Assembly (NCBI RefSeq): GCF_023715565.1
Contig: NZ_JAMBOJ010000013.1
Coordinates: 1-64,000, forward strand
Direction of reading: 5' to 3'
Length of the DNA: 64,000 nt
Source: Cytobacillus firmus
GTDB taxonomy: Bacteria > Bacillota > Bacilli > Bacillales > Cytobacillaceae
The notes below the pieces were generated by a model. The model did no database searches and was not told the DNA's origin. It saw nothing but the letters and a program-made list of their open reading frames with translations. This document shows positions 17,281 to 25,734 of this stretch, one piece after another (within the stretch, counting starts at the first letter, position 1; the number at the start of each line of letters is the position of its first letter). The position numbers and the translations under genes are program-made.

Positions 17281-17335
17281 AATTTTTAATTCCCCTGCCT
17301 CTGCAGGGGATTCAACATTTAAAGGAGGTAACTTG

Positions 17336-17437
17336 ATGGTTTCATGGAATTATCCGAATCATATAATAAAAGACTACACCATTAGTGCTTATATGGGTTT
17401 TGCTTCATTTGTGTTTAGAGACTTATTTTCTGCTTAG
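17336..17437 (+). CDS. Candidate 33-residue small protein
   Basis: AAAGGAGGT (17321-17329) is followed after 6 bases by ATG 17336 and 33 codons ending TAG 17435-17437. A terminator starts 6 bases later. The product begins MVSWNYPNHIIKDYTISAYM and has an amphipathic or mildly hydrophobic C-terminal half. The near-ideal ribosome binding site and tight terminator argue for translation. It may be the last gene of the PHA-type operon. Nothing is known of its role. Confidence 0.5.
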   Translation: MVSWNYPNHIIKDYTISAYMGFASFVFRDLFSA

Positions 17438-17442
17438 TTTTA

Positions 17443-17476
17443 AGACCATGCAATTTCTGCATGGTTTTATTTTTTG
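17443..17476 (+). terminator. Terminator after the PHA-type operon and small gene
   Basis: ACCATGCA (17445-17452) pairs with TGCATGGT (17458-17465) around a 5-base loop, followed by TTTATTTTTT. Confidence 0.8.
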
Positions 17477-17597
17477 TGTTAGCCCGAATAGTGTTTTTAC
17501 ATGCTTAGCTGCAAATAATAAGCAAATGAACAATAGGCAATCGCTGGAGAGCCTTAAGCAGGCATCTGACAATGACAAGAGCAGAAGGAGATAAATA

Positions 17598-18176
17598 ATG
17601 GACTTAAGGATTTTCAAGGCTATCAACCGTTTATCAGGACGTATGGCATTTATGGATTTTTTAATGATCCTTATATCAAATAGGGCAAAGTATTTATTTT
17701 TATATGTACTCGCATACATGTGGCTGTCCAAAAGACCTTCCAGAACAGCCGCAAGAAAAGCTACTGCAGCTTCTCTGGTTGCAACCTTTGTAACTAAGGT
17801 TCTAAAAGCTTGTTATTTCAGGCCCCGTCCCTACATAAAACACAAGGTTGGCATATTGATTCCAGCCAAAAGAGATTCAAGCTTTCCAAGCAAGCATACA
17901 GCTGTGTCGTTTGCTGCTTCTAGTGTCATTTTTTACGGAAACCGATTTATAGGGCGCATTTTGCTGTGGGTTTCAGCATGCACTGGCTTCGCCCGCATCT
18001 GGGCAGGCCACCACTACCCTTCCGATGTTATTGGTGGAGCTCTTATTGGCGGAACTATAGGCTGGTTCACAGAAAGGCTTTCAAAACCAGAAATTAAAAA
18101 ATGTAAAATCCGCACTTTCTTTGGCGAAAGAAAACTTGTTTTGTCATCCGGGAAGGATTTCACGTTAAACGGATAG
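17598..18176 (+). CDS. PAP2-family membrane phosphatase
   Basis: A 192-residue PAP2 phosphatase with about four membrane segments. All three catalytic motifs are present: KACYFRPRP (Lys70 to Arg77-Pro78), PSKH (97-100) and ARIWAGHHYPSDV with Arg133, His138 and Asp143. The family dephosphorylates lipid pyrophosphates such as undecaprenyl pyrophosphate (BcrC-like) or phosphatidylglycerol phosphate on the outer face of the membrane. AGAAGGAG lies 8 bases before ATG 17598. It is followed 30 bases later by racA. The exact lipid is not determined. Confidence 0.85.
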   Translation: MDLRIFKAINRLSGRMAFMDFLMILISNRAKYLFLYVLAYMWLSKRPSRTAARKATAASLVATFVTKVLKACYFRPRPYIKHKVGILIPAKRDSSFPSKHTAVSFAASSVIFYGNRFIGRILLWVSACTGFARIWAGHHYPSDVIGGALIGGTIGWFTERLSKPEIKKCKIRTFFGERKLVLSSGKDFTLNG

Positions 18177-18206
18177 AATTCATTGTGAAAATGGGAGGGG
18201 ATCAGT

Positions 18207-18731
18207 ATGAATACGAGTGCTGCTGCCAAATTATTAGGGGTTTCACCAAGCACTATTCAGCGATGGGTGAAACAACTGGAACTCCGGACGGAACGAAATG
18301 AATTGGGTCATTACTTATTTACGGAAGAAGACATTAGCCTGCTAAAACAGGTGCAGGATCAGCTTAATCAAGGGATTATATTGCAGGATGTTACTGTAAA
18401 GGGAAAAAAGCCGAGAAAAGGTGCGGTCCATAGCGAAACTGCTGCTGCTCCGGTCATGGAGAAAATATATCTGAAGATCAGCGAACTTGAGAAACGGCTG
18501 AACGGAAAAGCAGATGATGTGGTGTCTTATCAGCTGCTTCAGCACCGCAGCGAAATAGAGGAACTGCAAAAGGAAAATGCACGACTGCTTAAAAGAATTG
18601 ACGCTCTCGAAGCCAGGACAGCTGTTAGAAATCGGGACATCCCTCCTGATACCCTTCTGGTTTTTGATCAGGAGAAGCCGAGAAAGAAATTAAAAAAGAG
18701 AAATATTTTCACAATGCTGTTCGGATTTTAA
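18207..18731 (+). CDS. racA: Chromosome-anchoring protein RacA
   Basis: A 174-residue protein with a MerR-like winged helix at the N-terminus (MNTSAAAKLLGVSPSTIQRW, then WVKQLELRTERNELGHYLF), a flexible middle and a coiled coil at about 85-140. This is the architecture of RacA, which binds origin-proximal DNA and anchors the chromosome to the cell pole through DivIVA during sporulation. The C-terminus is basic and aromatic. GGGAGGGG lies before ATG 18207. Length is close to the B. subtilis protein. A truncated repeat element starts 5 bases after the stop. Confidence 0.82.
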   Translation: MNTSAAAKLLGVSPSTIQRWVKQLELRTERNELGHYLFTEEDISLLKQVQDQLNQGIILQDVTVKGKKPRKGAVHSETAAAPVMEKIYLKISELEKRLNGKADDVVSYQLLQHRSEIEELQKENARLLKRIDALEARTAVRNRDIPPDTLLVFDQEKPRKKLKKRNIFTMLFGF

Positions 18732-18735
18732 TAAG

Positions 18736-18983
18736 AAATTTTGCCCGTTGATTGCAGCTCCAGGATGCTCAGCGAACCGAGGGACGGGCTCTGAGCATCC
18801 TCGACGCTACGCGTCTGTGGGGTCTCACCTGTCCCGCTGCTCCCGCAGGACGTTGATTAAGCTTCCTTGATTAAACACCGCACAAAGAAAATGCGATAGC
18901 ATTTTCGAGGATTTCGCACCTTCCTCTACAATCAAATCAGTAAATATAATTCAAGTAGCAACAAACTTTGCGAAAAAAGCCTA
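18736..18983 (+). repeat. Repeat element A, copy 1 (left end missing)
   Basis: This 248-base segment is closely similar over its whole length to 23264-23509, in the same orientation. It contains an internal hairpin (GGATGCTCAG with CTGAGCATCC), the common block TCTGTGGGGTCTCACCTGTC and an AATGCGATAGCATTTTCGAG hairpin. The right end, CAACAAACTTTGCGAAAA, matches the right terminal repeat of copy 2, but the left terminal repeat is absent and replaced by the end of racA. Confidence 0.8.
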
Positions 18984-18989
18984 CTCTTA

Positions 18990-19586
18990 TTAATCATCCC
19001 AGCTGAACCGTTGTTCACGAAAAGGGTCTCCATAGTTGTGATAGCCGTTTTTCTCCCAAAAACCGGGCTTGTCGGTTTGAGAGAACTCGATGCCCCTAAT
19101 CCACTTTGCACTTTTCCAGAAATACAGATGCGGAATAACGGCCCGCAGCGGAAATCCATGCTCGGGAGTAAGGGCCTCGCCGTTATGGGTATGTGCCAGC
19201 AGGCTGGTGCTTTTTAGAAAATCTTGAAGGGGAAGGTTCGTGGTCCAGCCTTCTTCCGCATGAAGTATCACAAATTGTGCTGCTTCTTTTACGCCTGCCT
19301 GCCTGGCTATCTCTGCAGCTGAGACTCCCTCCCAGGCATTATCAAACTTTGACCAGCCCGTGACACAGTGGATATCATTTTTGTACAGTGTCTGAGGCAG
19401 GTTCATTACCTCCTCATACGATAAGGATAATTCCTTTTTCACTTCCCCAAATATATGCAGATTCCAGTCCTTCATATCTTTATAGTACGGAACATTTCCG
19501 TAATGAAGTACAGGGAAGGCAGTCGTAACGTTTTGATTTGGCGGTACCCGGCTTGAGGTCTGTTTTCTGATTTTCCCAAAATACAT
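18990..19586 (-). CDS. yuiH: YuiH-type molybdopterin-dependent oxidoreductase
   Basis: A 198-residue protein of the sulfite-oxidase fold, molybdopterin-binding domain only. The Mo-ligating cysteine is in DIHCVTGWSKFD (about residue 74), followed by WEGVSAAEI and later HGFPLRAVIPHLYFWKSAKW, all typical of the family. There is no clear Tat signal or second subunit, so it is probably cytosolic like B. subtilis YuiH. ATG 19584-19586 follows GGAGG by 8 bases. It opens the yui-gene syntenic stretch. Substrate is unknown. Confidence 0.82.
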   Translation of the reverse strand: MYFGKIRKQTSSRVPPNQNVTTAFPVLHYGNVPYYKDMKDWNLHIFGEVKKELSLSYEEVMNLPQTLYKNDIHCVTGWSKFDNAWEGVSAAEIARQAGVKEAAQFVILHAEEGWTTNLPLQDFLKSTSLLAHTHNGEALTPEHGFPLRAVIPHLYFWKSAKWIRGIEFSQTDKPGFWEKNGYHNYGDPFREQRFSWDD

Positions 19587-19648
19587 TATAGCCACCTCCG
19601 ATCGTTTTTCTTTATCGTACCCTACATTAATGGCTTATAACAATAAGA

Positions 19649-19675
19649 AAGCAGCTCCCATTCAGGAAGCTGCTT
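19649..19675 (-). terminator. Terminator of yuiF
   Basis: AAGCAGCT (19649-19656) pairs with AGCTGCTT (19668-19675); on the minus strand TTCTTATTG follows. It lies 5 bases after the yuiF stop. Confidence 0.75.
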
Positions 19676-19679
19676 ACGA

Positions 19680-20990
19680 TTATAAGATCATTGCCGCCAG
19701 CCATCCAAACAGGATGAGCGGAATATTGTAATGCAGGAATGTTGGCACGCATGTATCCCAGATGTGATTGTGCTGCCCATCTGCATTCAAGCCTGCTGTT
19801 GGTCCCAATGTACTGTCTGATGCAGGCGAACCGGCATCTCCAAGAGCTGCGGCTGTTCCCACAAGAGCAATCGTTGCCATCGGACTGAATCCAACCTCAA
19901 GTGCAAGCGGCACAAATATAGTTGCAATAATCGGGATGGTTGAAAATGAAGAACCAATCCCCATTGTAACAAGTAAGCCGACAAAAAGCATAAGCAATGC
20001 CGCCAGTGATTTATCATTACCAATTAATTCTGCCGCTTGTGCAACAAGGCTATCGACATCGCCTGTTTCTTTTAATACATCAGCAAAGCCGAATGCAGCC
20101 AGCATGACAAACCCAATGAATGCCATCATCTTCATGCCTTCAGTTAAGAGCTGGTCTGCCTCGTTCCATTTAATCGCGCCGCTGATGTAAATAACTATAA
20201 TACCTGCCAGTGCCCCAAAAATCATCGAATCAAACTGCAGCTGGACGATGAGAGCTGCTGATATCGCGATAAAAGAAAAAATAATGCCCTTTTTGGAGTA
20301 ATTGCCTTTTTCAGTTTCAATTAGTTCTGATGGACGATAATCCCTTTTTTTACGGTAAACAAATAATGCCACTAAAAGACCCGCAACCATACCGGCTACA
20401 GGAATGAGCATAGCCTTCGGGATATCAGCCATATCTACTGCCAGCCCGCTGTTCTCCATATTTTCTGCGAGTATTCCGTGGAATATCTGGCCAAAGCCTG
20501 CAGGAAGCAGAATATACGGAGCCGTTAAACCAAATGTCAGTACAGATGCAATCAGACGACGGTCTATCTGCAACTCATTCATAACCTTTAATAATGGCGG
20601 AATTAAAATGGGAATAAACGCTATATGAATGGGAATTAAGTTTTGAGAAAAAATAGACATTACTAATATAGAAAATACTATGAGTGCCTTTGATAATGTT
20701 TTCCCTTTAGACTCCCCGTCTTTTCCGACCTTGGCCAGGACCCACTCCACTAATAGATTCGGAAGCCCTGTTGCGGAAATGGCCAAGGCAAATCCGCCCA
20801 ATAACGCATAACTCAATGCAACCTCTGCACTGCCTCCAAGTCCATTTGAAAAAACTTCAATTGTTTTATCTATACTTAATCCGCCTGCAAGCCCTCCTGC
20901 CAATGCACCTGCCACAAGAGCAAGAACCACATTGACGCGCAGAAGGCTGAGAATAAGCATGATCAAAACTGCAAGTATAACTGCATTCAT
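19680..20990 (-). CDS. yuiF: YuiF-type Na+/H+ antiporter-family transporter
   Basis: A 436-residue membrane protein with about 12 helices of the Na+/H+ antiporter family found in YuiF. Repeated glycine-rich helices ([15 protein letters not shown] near 30-44), [20 protein letters not shown] and [19 protein letters not shown] are typical. Homologs have been linked to amino-acid transport rather than cation exchange, so the substrate is uncertain. The gene has its own strong promoter and terminator and lies between yuiH and pepA (yuiE), as in B. subtilis. Confidence 0.82.
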   Translation of the reverse strand: MNAVILAVLIMLILSLLRVNVVLALVAGALAGGLAGGLSIDKTIEVFSNGLGGSAEVALSYALLGGFALAISATGLPNLLVEWVLAKVGKDGESKGKTLSKALIVFSILVMSIFSQNLIPIHIAFIPILIPPLLKVMNELQIDRRLIASVLTFGLTAPYILLPAGFGQIFHGILAENMENSGLAVDMADIPKAMLIPVAGMVAGLLVALFVYRKKRDYRPSELIETEKGNYSKKGIIFSFIAISAALIVQLQFDSMIFGALAGIIVIYISGAIKWNEADQLLTEGMKMMAFIGFVMLAAFGFADVLKETGDVDSLVAQAAELIGNDKSLAALLMLFVGLLVTMGIGSSFSTIPIIATIFVPLALEVGFSPMATIALVGTAAALGDAGSPASDSTLGPTAGLNADGQHNHIWDTCVPTFLHYNIPLILFGWLAAMIL

Positions 20991-21070
20991 GATGCAACCC
21001 TCTTTCTATTCTTTGTTCCACTTTTACTTTAGTGCGCTAAATCGGTAGAGAACTAAAACACTTGTTTTAA

Positions 21071-21098
21071 ATTATCATACTTCTGCTTTTTATGTCAA
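21071..21098 (-). promoter_or_regulatory. Predicted sigma-A promoter of yuiF
   Basis: A perfect TTGACA (complement of 21093-21098), a 16-base spacer and GATAAT (complement of 21071-21076). It stands about 80 bases upstream of the start codon. Confidence 0.65.
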
Positions 21099-21185
21099 TG
21101 GTTTTACGCCGATTCAAGATGGGAGTTTGCGCCAGACGGATATGATTTTGGATAAGCCGGCCGCTAAGGCTTAGTATTTGCATAA

Positions 21186-21212
21186 AAAAACCCCGGATCG
21201 CTCCGGAGTTCT
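21186..21212 (-). terminator. Terminator of pepA
   Basis: AACCCCGGA (21189-21197) pairs with TCCGGAGTT (21202-21210) with one mismatch. A run of seven T follows on the minus strand, 11 bases after the stop codon. Confidence 0.8.
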
Positions 21213-21222
21213 GAATTCACTA

Positions 21223-22725
21223 TTACTTTGTTTCAAATCTTTCTACCAGCAATGCCAATGTACGCACCATTACGCCTGTCGCGCCGTCTGGTCCAAGGTC
21301 ATAGCTTTTTCCTGTTGTCGCTGTACCTGCAATATCGAGGTGCACCCATGGAGTGTCTTCGGCAAATTCACCGACGAATCCTCCGCCCATGATTGCATGG
21401 CCGGCTCGTCCGGGTGAATTGTTAAGATCCGCAATTTTGCTGCTTCTGATTCTTTCTTTATCTTTTTCAAAAAGAGGCAGCCGCCAGATTGGCTCGCCAG
21501 CTTCATAAGAGGCTTCCAGCACCTGTTCAAACCACTCTTCATTATTAGTTAATGCACCTGTTGTTTCTTCCCCCAGTGCAACAATGACACCGCCAGTCAG
21601 GGTTGCCACATCCACCAGATAGTCTGCTCCATGGTGCTTCGCATACGTTACTGCATCAGCAAGTGCCAGACGTCCTTCTGCATCTGTGTTAAGGACTTCA
21701 ATGGTTTTTCCGCTCATGGAGGTGATGACATCATCCGGCTTAAACGCGGTACCGCTCACCATATTATCTGTAGAAGGAATGACAGCGACAACATTTTGTT
21801 CAGGCTTCAGTTCACCAATGACTTCCATAGCACCGAGTACTGCCGCAGCTCCCCCCATATCGGATTTCATGCCGACAATGCCGTCCTTCGGCTTAATCGA
21901 ATAGCCTCCTGTATCGAAGGTGATTCCTTTGCCGACGAGACCGATTACATCCTTCCATTCTTCCTTGCCCTGATATTTTAAGACAATCATCTTAGGAGGC
22001 TCTGCCGATCCCTGGTTAACCGCCAAAAGAGCACCCATGCCAAGCTTAAGCATGTCTTCCTTTTCCAGGATTTCCACGTCAAACCCGTATCTCCACGCCA
22101 GTTCAGATGAGTAATTTGCCAAATCGGTGGCAGTCAGCATATTGCCTGGCAGATTGACTAATGTGCGGGCAGAATTCGTACCTTTCCCATGTGCATATCC
22201 AACTGTAAGGGAAGCCTTTACACCCTCCTCATCTGCCGATTCACAATAAACGGCAATACTCTCAAATTCTTTTTCCGGCTCATTTGATTTCTGTTTGTAA
22301 TCTTCAAACTTATAGGTGGAAAGGGCAAACCCCTCACTTAAGGCATGTGCAGCATCCAGCTCATCTACATTTCCGCCAATAAAAGTATCAAGACAAACAC
22401 CGGCATTTTGAAGCTTGGACGATTTTACTTCCTTGAATGCTTTTCCAAATGCTTCACGCAAACCTTCAAAGCTGAATTCTTTTTCTTTCCCAAGGCCTAC
22501 TGTAATCAATCGTTTGGCCCCAAGCTTTCCAAACGTATGTATTTTTGCAATGGCTTTTTTCTTGGCGGATATATCGCCGCTCTTCACAAGCTCGGTCAAA
22601 TGGCCCTCAAACTTTTCATCTGTCCGGGCAAGTACTCCCTCAAACCTGACTGGTTTATCAAAAACACCAACAATCAGGCATTCCTGTTCGGCTGAAACGT
22701 CAAATTCTTTCTTAACAGAAAACAT
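21223..22725 (-). CDS. pepA: Leucyl (M17) aminopeptidase
   Basis: A 500-residue M17 aminopeptidase that removes N-terminal residues, notably leucine, from peptides in the cytosol. The C-terminal catalytic domain carries the metal-site motifs [15 protein letters not shown] (about 261-275) and NTDAEGRL (about 344-351), plus GGGFVGEF near the end. The N-terminal 160 residues form the regulatory domain. Full length. ATG 22723-22725 follows GGGGGTG by 5 bases. It corresponds to yuiE of B. subtilis by position. Confidence 0.93.
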   Translation of the reverse strand: MFSVKKEFDVSAEQECLIVGVFDKPVRFEGVLARTDEKFEGHLTELVKSGDISAKKKAIAKIHTFGKLGAKRLITVGLGKEKEFSFEGLREAFGKAFKEVKSSKLQNAGVCLDTFIGGNVDELDAAHALSEGFALSTYKFEDYKQKSNEPEKEFESIAVYCESADEEGVKASLTVGYAHGKGTNSARTLVNLPGNMLTATDLANYSSELAWRYGFDVEILEKEDMLKLGMGALLAVNQGSAEPPKMIVLKYQGKEEWKDVIGLVGKGITFDTGGYSIKPKDGIVGMKSDMGGAAAVLGAMEVIGELKPEQNVVAVIPSTDNMVSGTAFKPDDVITSMSGKTIEVLNTDAEGRLALADAVTYAKHHGADYLVDVATLTGGVIVALGEETTGALTNNEEWFEQVLEASYEAGEPIWRLPLFEKDKERIRSSKIADLNNSPGRAGHAIMGGGFVGEFAEDTPWVHLDIAGTATTGKSYDLGPDGATGVMVRTLALLVERFETK

Positions 22726-22804
22726 ACTGACACCCCCATAATCTATTTATCTCTTTATTATATCGAAAATATTGAATTGTTTCGACTATCTAATTTCTTC
22801 TTTG

Positions 22805-23218
22805 TTATTCCTTCAGATATAGTACCAACTGAGGCAATTTAGGAAGAATACCGATCCTATCAAATGGAAGCCGGTCGATATCTTTCGGAAAAATGGAGAG
22901 ACATTCCTCAATAAACCGGTACACGTGCTCCAAATCCAGCCCCCAGTGTCTGGGCCTGTAATCCTGCAAATATTCATGTGCAGCCTGCATCATCAGCCTT
23001 GCACCTTTGACATTGCCATATTCATAATGATAAATACTGACGCTCATTTGCAGCAGGCCTTTTAAAAACAAATTGCCTTTATCGGTCATCCACATTTCCT
23101 CAAGAAGATCATGGCAGGTGTAATAATCACCTTCATTGAAACTGACAAAGAATTCATAGTACTCAAGAGGATAATCTTCCATATAATCACTCCATTTTTG
23201 GACTTGGTTGTAATTCAT
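22805..23218 (-). CDS. DUF309-family protein
   Basis: A 137-residue helical protein with the DUF309 pattern: FVSFNEGDYYTCHDLLEEMW near residues 24-43, including the conserved His-Asp and Glu-x-x-Trp, then FLKGLLQMSVSIYHYEYGN. The function of the family is unknown; some members are thought to be metal- or ligand-binding. It is encoded alone, and the intact copy of repeat element A lies just upstream of its start. Confidence 0.7.
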   Translation of the reverse strand: MNYNQVQKWSDYMEDYPLEYYEFFVSFNEGDYYTCHDLLEEMWMTDKGNLFLKGLLQMSVSIYHYEYGNVKGARLMMQAAHEYLQDYRPRHWGLDLEHVYRFIEECLSIFPKDIDRLPFDRIGILPKLPQLVLYLKE

Positions 23219-23228
23219 TTTAACAAAA

Positions 23229-23509
23229 GGCTGTTTTCGTATAAATTGTTGTTTTTTACTTATAAATTTTGCCCGGTGATTGCAGCTCCAGGATGCTCAG
23301 CGAACCGCGGGCGGACGCTGAGCATCCTCGACGCTACGCGTCTGTGGGGTCTCACCTGTCCCGCTACTCCCGCAGGATGTTGATTAAGCTTCCTTGAGTA
23401 AACATCGCACGAAGAAAATGCGATAGCATTTTCGAGGATCTCGCACCTTCCTCTACAATCAACTCAGTAAATATAATTCAAATAGCAACAAACTTTGCGA
23501 AAAGAGCCT
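23229..23509 (+). mobile_element. Repeat element A, copy 2, with terminal inverted repeats (MITE-like)
   Basis: The segment starts GGCTGTTTTCGTATAA...TTGTTG and ends CAACAAACTTTGCGAAAAGAGCC; the two ends are imperfect inverted repeats of about 25 bases. Inside are GGATGCTCAGCG...CGCTGAGCATCC (12-bp perfect stem) and the blocks shared with copy 1 at 18736-18983. No transposase or conserved frame is present, so it looks like a non-autonomous element. It fills most of a 362-base gap between genes. Confidence 0.65.
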
Positions 23510-23581
23510 AACAAAAAGAGAAGGTATTAAATATATTTCCTCATAATTGGGTAAGAAAATAGAGACAGAAAGGAGAATGTT

Positions 23582-24235
23582 ATGGATCCTCTATTATTTG
23601 CCCTTTTTACAGTGGGGTATTTCCTGCTATTTATATGGGCCATTCTTATTGTAAAGAACGCCGGCCCTGTTAGTGCTGCCTTCCTGCTGCCTGTAATTCT
23701 CGGATTAATTTACGATAATGGCATTCTTGCTGCTGGCAGTTTGATCGGGGAAGGCAAAACTTTAAAGCTTCTGAATTATCCCCGATTCTGGATTCATGCC
23801 ATTTTTACGCCGCTGCTTGTTCTATATTCCTGGTACACTGTAAAACAAGCTGATATTGATTGCGCAAAAACAGGTACACTAAAATGGGTTGCATACCTGC
23901 TCACTGCCGGATTAATTCTTCTTGAGCTTTTTACCGAGGTTTTCAGCCTTGAACTTGAAGCAAAATGGGAATATGGAGCACTAAGCTATTCAAACACTGA
24001 GGCACAGGGCGGCCCTCCGATTATGGTGCTGATCATTTCCGCCTTATTGCTGACGGCATCTGTATTTATTTGGCGCAAACAGGGGTGGTTCTGGTTTTTT
24101 GCGGGTTCCGTCCTGATGATTATCGGAAGTGCAGTCGATATTCCTGTTGAAAGTGCTGCTGCCGTGAATGCATTTGAATGGATTCTTTTGCTTTCCCTGA
24201 CAGCAACAGCATATTTTCAAAAAAAGCGCGGTTAA
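23582..24235 (+). CDS. Multi-pass membrane protein, unknown function
   Basis: A 217-residue protein with six or seven hydrophobic segments spread along its length, for example MDPLLFALFTVGYFLLFIWA at the N-terminus. A loop at about 140-150 (NTEAQGGPP) stands between helices. No transporter or enzyme motif is recognised. AAAGGAG lies 7 bases before ATG 23582. It precedes yuiD but does not overlap it, so co-transcription is uncertain. Confidence 0.6.
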   Translation: MDPLLFALFTVGYFLLFIWAILIVKNAGPVSAAFLLPVILGLIYDNGILAAGSLIGEGKTLKLLNYPRFWIHAIFTPLLVLYSWYTVKQADIDCAKTGTLKWVAYLLTAGLILLELFTEVFSLELEAKWEYGALSYSNTEAQGGPPIMVLIISALLLTASVFIWRKQGWFWFFAGSVLMIIGSAVDIPVESAAAVNAFEWILLLSLTATAYFQKKRG

Positions 24236-24409
24236 CAAAAACTTAAAGCAGATCCTCTTGCAGGAAGGAACAATCTATTGGAGAATATTAGTTAGTATAA
24301 CTTTACAGTAGCTCCTGAATCTGAAGAGTGCGAAGAAGTATAACTTCGGACACAGAAAGCAGAAAAGAATTCAAAGATGGAGTATCATACAACTCAAAGG
24401 TGGTCTCAA

Positions 24410-24886
24410 ATGGAATTATTGACAAATTTCCCTCTATGGTCTGCTTTGGCAGCCATCTTCTTTGCCCAATTTGTGAAAGTGCCCATTCAATTTATTGCCA
24501 CACGAAGAGTAGATTGGTCCCTTTTAACCAGTACTGGCGGAATGCCAAGCTCACACTCAGCAGCAGTTACTGCTCTTTCAACCGGGGTGGCGCTTGAGAC
24601 TGGAGTGGACTCTGCTGTTTTCGCTGTTTCTGCCGTTTTTGCCATTATCACTATGTTTGATGCTACCGGAGTGCGTCGTCAGGCCGGGGAACAGGCGATT
24701 GTATTAAACCAGCTTGTTGCCGACTTCAATAAATTCGTTGAAGAAGCAAAGACATGGCAGAAAAAAGCTGGCCAGGAAAAACAGAAAGAGTTGAAGGAGC
24801 TGCTGGGCCATAAGCCGATAGAAGTACTCTTTGGCGGCATAACTGGAATCTTATTAACTTTAGGGCTTCATTATTTATTTTCCTAA
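24410..24886 (+). CDS. yuiD: YuiD, divergent PAP2-family membrane protein
   Basis: A 158-residue protein of the divergent PAP2 family (DUF212). It has the segment TGGMPSSHSAAVTALSTGVA (about 42-61), containing the phosphatase-like PSSH motif, and later FDATGVRRQAGEQA. About four membrane helices. ATG 24410 is chosen because AAAGGTGG lies 6 bases upstream; the length then equals that of B. subtilis YuiD. Enzyme activity is unproven because not all PAP2 motifs are present. Confidence 0.85.
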   Translation: MELLTNFPLWSALAAIFFAQFVKVPIQFIATRRVDWSLLTSTGGMPSSHSAAVTALSTGVALETGVDSAVFAVSAVFAIITMFDATGVRRQAGEQAIVLNQLVADFNKFVEEAKTWQKKAGQEKQKELKELLGHKPIEVLFGGITGILLTLGLHYLFS

Positions 24887-24900
24887 AGGTTGTGATGTGA

Positions 24901-25683
24901 ATGAAAATCCTTTCTTTATGCCCAAGCAATACGGAATTAGTGGAGTACTTGGGATTGACTGATATGCTTGCTGGCGTGGACGATTATTCAGATTGGCCGG
25001 AGCAAGTTTCCAATCTGCCCCGGCTGGGTCCTGACTTGTCTATTAATATGGACAAAGTAGCGGAATTGAAACCAGATCTGGTGCTTGCCTCCCTGAGTGT
25101 TCCAGGCATGGAAAAGAATGTAGCAGAGCTTGAAAAAAGACAGATTCCCCATATTGTCTTAAATCCCCAAAGTCTCGCAGATATTGCAAATGACCTGGTT
25201 TTTGCTGCTGAAAAAATCGGGAGGCCTGAGAGAGGAATTTTGGCGGCTAGACAGTTTACGAAGAAAATAGAAGAACTGCAGGTCATCTCAAGCAGAATTG
25301 AGAAAAAACCAAGCCTCTATTGGGAATGGTGGCCAAAGCCTGTGTTTACTCCTGGCAAGGTCAATTGGCTGACAGAAATCAGTGAAATAGCCGGTGGGCG
25401 GAATTTATTTGCTGATGTTGAGCTTGCAAGTGTCCAGACTGATTGGGAGGATGTCCTGAATCGGCTGCCGGATTATATCTGTCTCGCCTGGGTCGGTGTC
25501 AGAAGAGAAAAGGTAAATCCGGAGATTGTCCTGAAACGTCCCGGTTGGTGTGAAATGGAAGCAGTAAAACAGAACAGAATCCTGGTTTTGGAAGAAGACC
25601 TGTATTGCAGGCCATCACCGCGGCTGATTGAAGGGGCTATAAAATTAGCGAAAAAAATTCATCCTCAGGAATTTTCTATTTGA
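24901..25683 (+). CDS. BtuF-like cobalamin/iron-binding protein, apparently cytosolic
   Basis: A 260-residue protein of the class III substrate-binding fold (BtuF/FhuD-type). Motifs include LCPSNTELVEYLGL at the start, VAELKPDLVLAS near 57-68 and SIYWEWW-like SLYWEWWPKP. It lacks a signal peptide or lipobox and no ABC transporter genes are adjacent, so it may bind a corrinoid or metal complex in the cytosol rather than feed import. Similar stand-alone proteins are annotated as cobalamin-binding. Start ATG 24901, 14 bases after the yuiD stop. Confidence 0.7.
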   Translation: MKILSLCPSNTELVEYLGLTDMLAGVDDYSDWPEQVSNLPRLGPDLSINMDKVAELKPDLVLASLSVPGMEKNVAELEKRQIPHIVLNPQSLADIANDLVFAAEKIGRPERGILAARQFTKKIEELQVISSRIEKKPSLYWEWWPKPVFTPGKVNWLTEISEIAGGRNLFADVELASVQTDWEDVLNRLPDYICLAWVGVRREKVNPEIVLKRPGWCEMEAVKQNRILVLEEDLYCRPSPRLIEGAIKLAKKIHPQEFSI

Positions 25684-25690
25684 TCATATA

Positions 25691-25729
25691 AAAAGGCAAA
25701 TCCGTTCCTTGTATCGGATTTGCCTTTCT
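25691..25729. terminator. Bidirectional terminator between the BtuF-like gene and yuiC
   Basis: AAAGGCAAATCCG (25692-25704) pairs perfectly with its complement at 25715-25727 around a 10-base loop, flanked by A and T runs. Confidence 0.85.
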
Positions 25730-25734
25730 TCTGT

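Noticed and set aside
17290-17312. Terminator directly after the PhaC-like gene (CCCCTGC/GCAGGGG hairpin)
   Set aside because: The stem is only 7 bp and is not followed by a T-run on the + strand, so it was not listed; weak attenuation remains possible.
17526-17594. 22-codon frame between the PHA-type operon and the PAP2 gene
   Set aside because: No ribosome binding site before its ATG; probably untranslated spacer.
18736-23509. Composite transposon formed by the two element A copies
   Set aside because: The copies are in direct orientation, one lacks its left end, no transposase is present, and the genes between them follow conserved yui order.
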